A DNA stretch of 64,000 nucleotides, taken from contig JBGAJN010000002.1 of NCBI GenBank assembly GCA_044224905.1, forward strand, positions 1,798,001 through 1,862,000, read 5' to 3'. Made by a program: the position numbers and the translations under genes. The notes beneath the pieces were generated by a model, which saw nothing but the letters and a program-made list of their open reading frames with translations, made no database searches and was not told the DNA's origin. Origin of the DNA: JBGAJN01 sp044224905. GTDB lineage: Bacteria; Verrucomicrobiota; Verrucomicrobiia; Limisphaerales; JBGAJN01. Position 1 is the stretch's first letter. Every line of letters begins with the position of its first letter. Of the stretch, positions 63,201 to 64,000 are shown piece by piece.

Positions 63201-64000
63201 ATGAACAAATCGCTCTGGGCCCTGCGCCTACTGTTCCTCGGCCTTTGCATGGCCGCGGGACTGGCTGTCAGTCAGGTGCGACCGGAGCTTATCGAGCGCT
63301 GGCACTACGGGTTGATGGTCGGGTTCGGACTCGGCGCGGTCCTGATCGCGATCGACGAAATGGTGAAGGGGCTTTCGCTCCGAACATTTTCTGCGGCGTC
63401 CTTCGGCCTGCTCATCGGAAGCGTCATTGCGTGGATGGTGGACCGCTCGGAGTTGTTTCGCTACGCGGATGAAAAGATCCACTGGGTGATCCGCCTCGCG
63501 CTGTTTCTCGCGTTCAGCTACATCGGCATGATTCTCGCAATGCGCAGCAACAAGGAAGATTTTACGCTGATCATTCCGTTCGTTCGATTCGCGCCGCACG
63601 ATCGGCCGCAGAATTTTCTCCTGCTCGATACCAGCGTCCTCATTGACGGGCGCATCGTGGAGTTGCTCGAACATCGTTTGTTTGAAGGCATCATCGTGGT
63701 GCCGCGTTTCGTTTTGAAGGAGCTGCAGACGCTTGCGGATTCCGCCGACGCGACGAAGCGGGCCCGCGGTCGCCGTGGTCTCGACATCGTCGGGCGTTTG
63801 CAGAGCGATCTGCACCTCGAGACCAAGATTCATGAAGCGGACATCCCCGAAGAACGCGATGTCGATGGTAAACTAGTCCGGCTCGCGAAGCTGACCGGCG
63901 CGCGTTTGTTCACCAATGATTTCAACCTCAGCAAGGTGGCGGAACTTCAAGGTGTCTCCCGCGTGAATCTGAACGAACTCGCGCACCATCTGAAAACCAT
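63201..64000 (+). CDS. PIN/TRAM-domain membrane protein (YacL-like), 3'-truncated
   Basis: Open to the window end, 266 codons visible. Three or four TM segments (residues about 5-110; ALRLLFLGLCMAAGLAVSQV, LIGSVIAWMV, LALFLAFSYIGMIL) precede a PIN nuclease-like domain from about residue 138: Asp in FLLLDTSVLIDGRIVELL, Glu in VPRFVLKELQTLADSAD, Asp in LFTNDFNLSKVAEL. A TRAM domain, typical of the family, would lie past the window. The start is just 2 bp after the mlaD stop, so it is probably cotranscribed. Role unknown; Mycobacterium and Bacillus relatives are membrane PIN proteins of unclear function. Confidence 0.88.
   Translation, partial: MNKSLWALRLLFLGLCMAAGLAVSQVRPELIERWHYGLMVGFGLGAVLIAIDEMVKGLSLRTFSAASFGLLIGSVIAWMVDRSELFRYADEKIHWVIRLALFLAFSYIGMILAMRSNKEDFTLIIPFVRFAPHDRPQNFLLLDTSVLIDGRIVELLEHRLFEGIIVVPRFVLKELQTLADSADATKRARGRRGLDIVGRLQSDLHLETKIHEADIPEERDVDGKLVRLAKLTGARLFTNDFNLSKVAELQGVSRVNLNELAHHLKT

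Overview
The window (64 kb, GC-rich, densely packed, no rRNA, tRNA, CRISPR array or intact insertion sequence seen) looks like chromosome of a diderm bacterium of the phylum Verrucomicrobiota, most likely the Pedosphaerales/Limisphaerales side. This is inferred from gene content and style rather than from a marker search: LolC/LolD and MlaE-F-D show an outer membrane; there is a secreted protein with a VPDGG C-terminal sorting tag, DUF1559-like pseudopilin, propeller-type secreted enzymes, an McsA-McsB-ClpC cluster, and large surface proteins ending in a module containing FYR or FWR.

Layout. 1-6.4 kb: 3' part of an Hsp70 chaperone, infC (non-AUG start), a DUF1015 protein, a CDF metal transporter, argG and a double-CDGSH protein. 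6.4-11.5 kb: the most unusual region, a signalling island with two roadblock/LC7 proteins (one of 696 residues carrying a duplicated, unrecognised module), an MglA-like GTPase, a divergent receiver-PATAN-roadblock-like regulator and two small uncharacterised proteins. 11.6-16.8 kb: secreted propeller/phosphoesterase, GNAT acetyltransferase, DAHP synthase, PfkB kinase. 16.9-28.9 kb: metabolism, with pyruvate carboxylase, an ABC-2-type permease, a class III aminotransferase, nadC, birA, coaX, trpA, manC and rnhA. birA supplies the biotin ligase that pyruvate carboxylase needs. 28.9-33.1 kb: Smr protein, then a tightly overlapping run (membrane-anchored protein, pseudopilin, ABC ATPase, ABC permease), then a leucine-rich-repeat protein.

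33.2-43.9 kb is dominated by exported or accessory proteins: a seven-blade RCC1 propeller, a trypsin-like protease fused to a LamG/DUF1080-like and a SirB1-like domain, a relic coiled-coil fragment, a VPDGG-tagged protein, a ThDP decarboxylase, and a 1163-residue astacin with a long beta-helix. 44-49.9 kb: trpC, a GxxExxY gene bounded exactly by 29-bp inverted repeats, prfB with a +1 programmed frameshift, a verrucomicrobial-type hypothetical, a CII-like regulator and acs. 50-53.3 kb: secreted SGNH hydrolase, alpha/beta hydrolase, Tat-type TIM-barrel protein. 53.4-64 kb: lolC-lolD, ilvE, mcsA-mcsB-clpC, mlaE-mlaF-mlaD and a PIN/TRAM ATPase-like membrane protein cut by the window end.

The best candidates for something undescribed are the MglA/roadblock/PATAN island, the duplicated module inside its largest protein, and the inverted-repeat-bounded GxxExxY cassette that appears to supply the trpC start codon.
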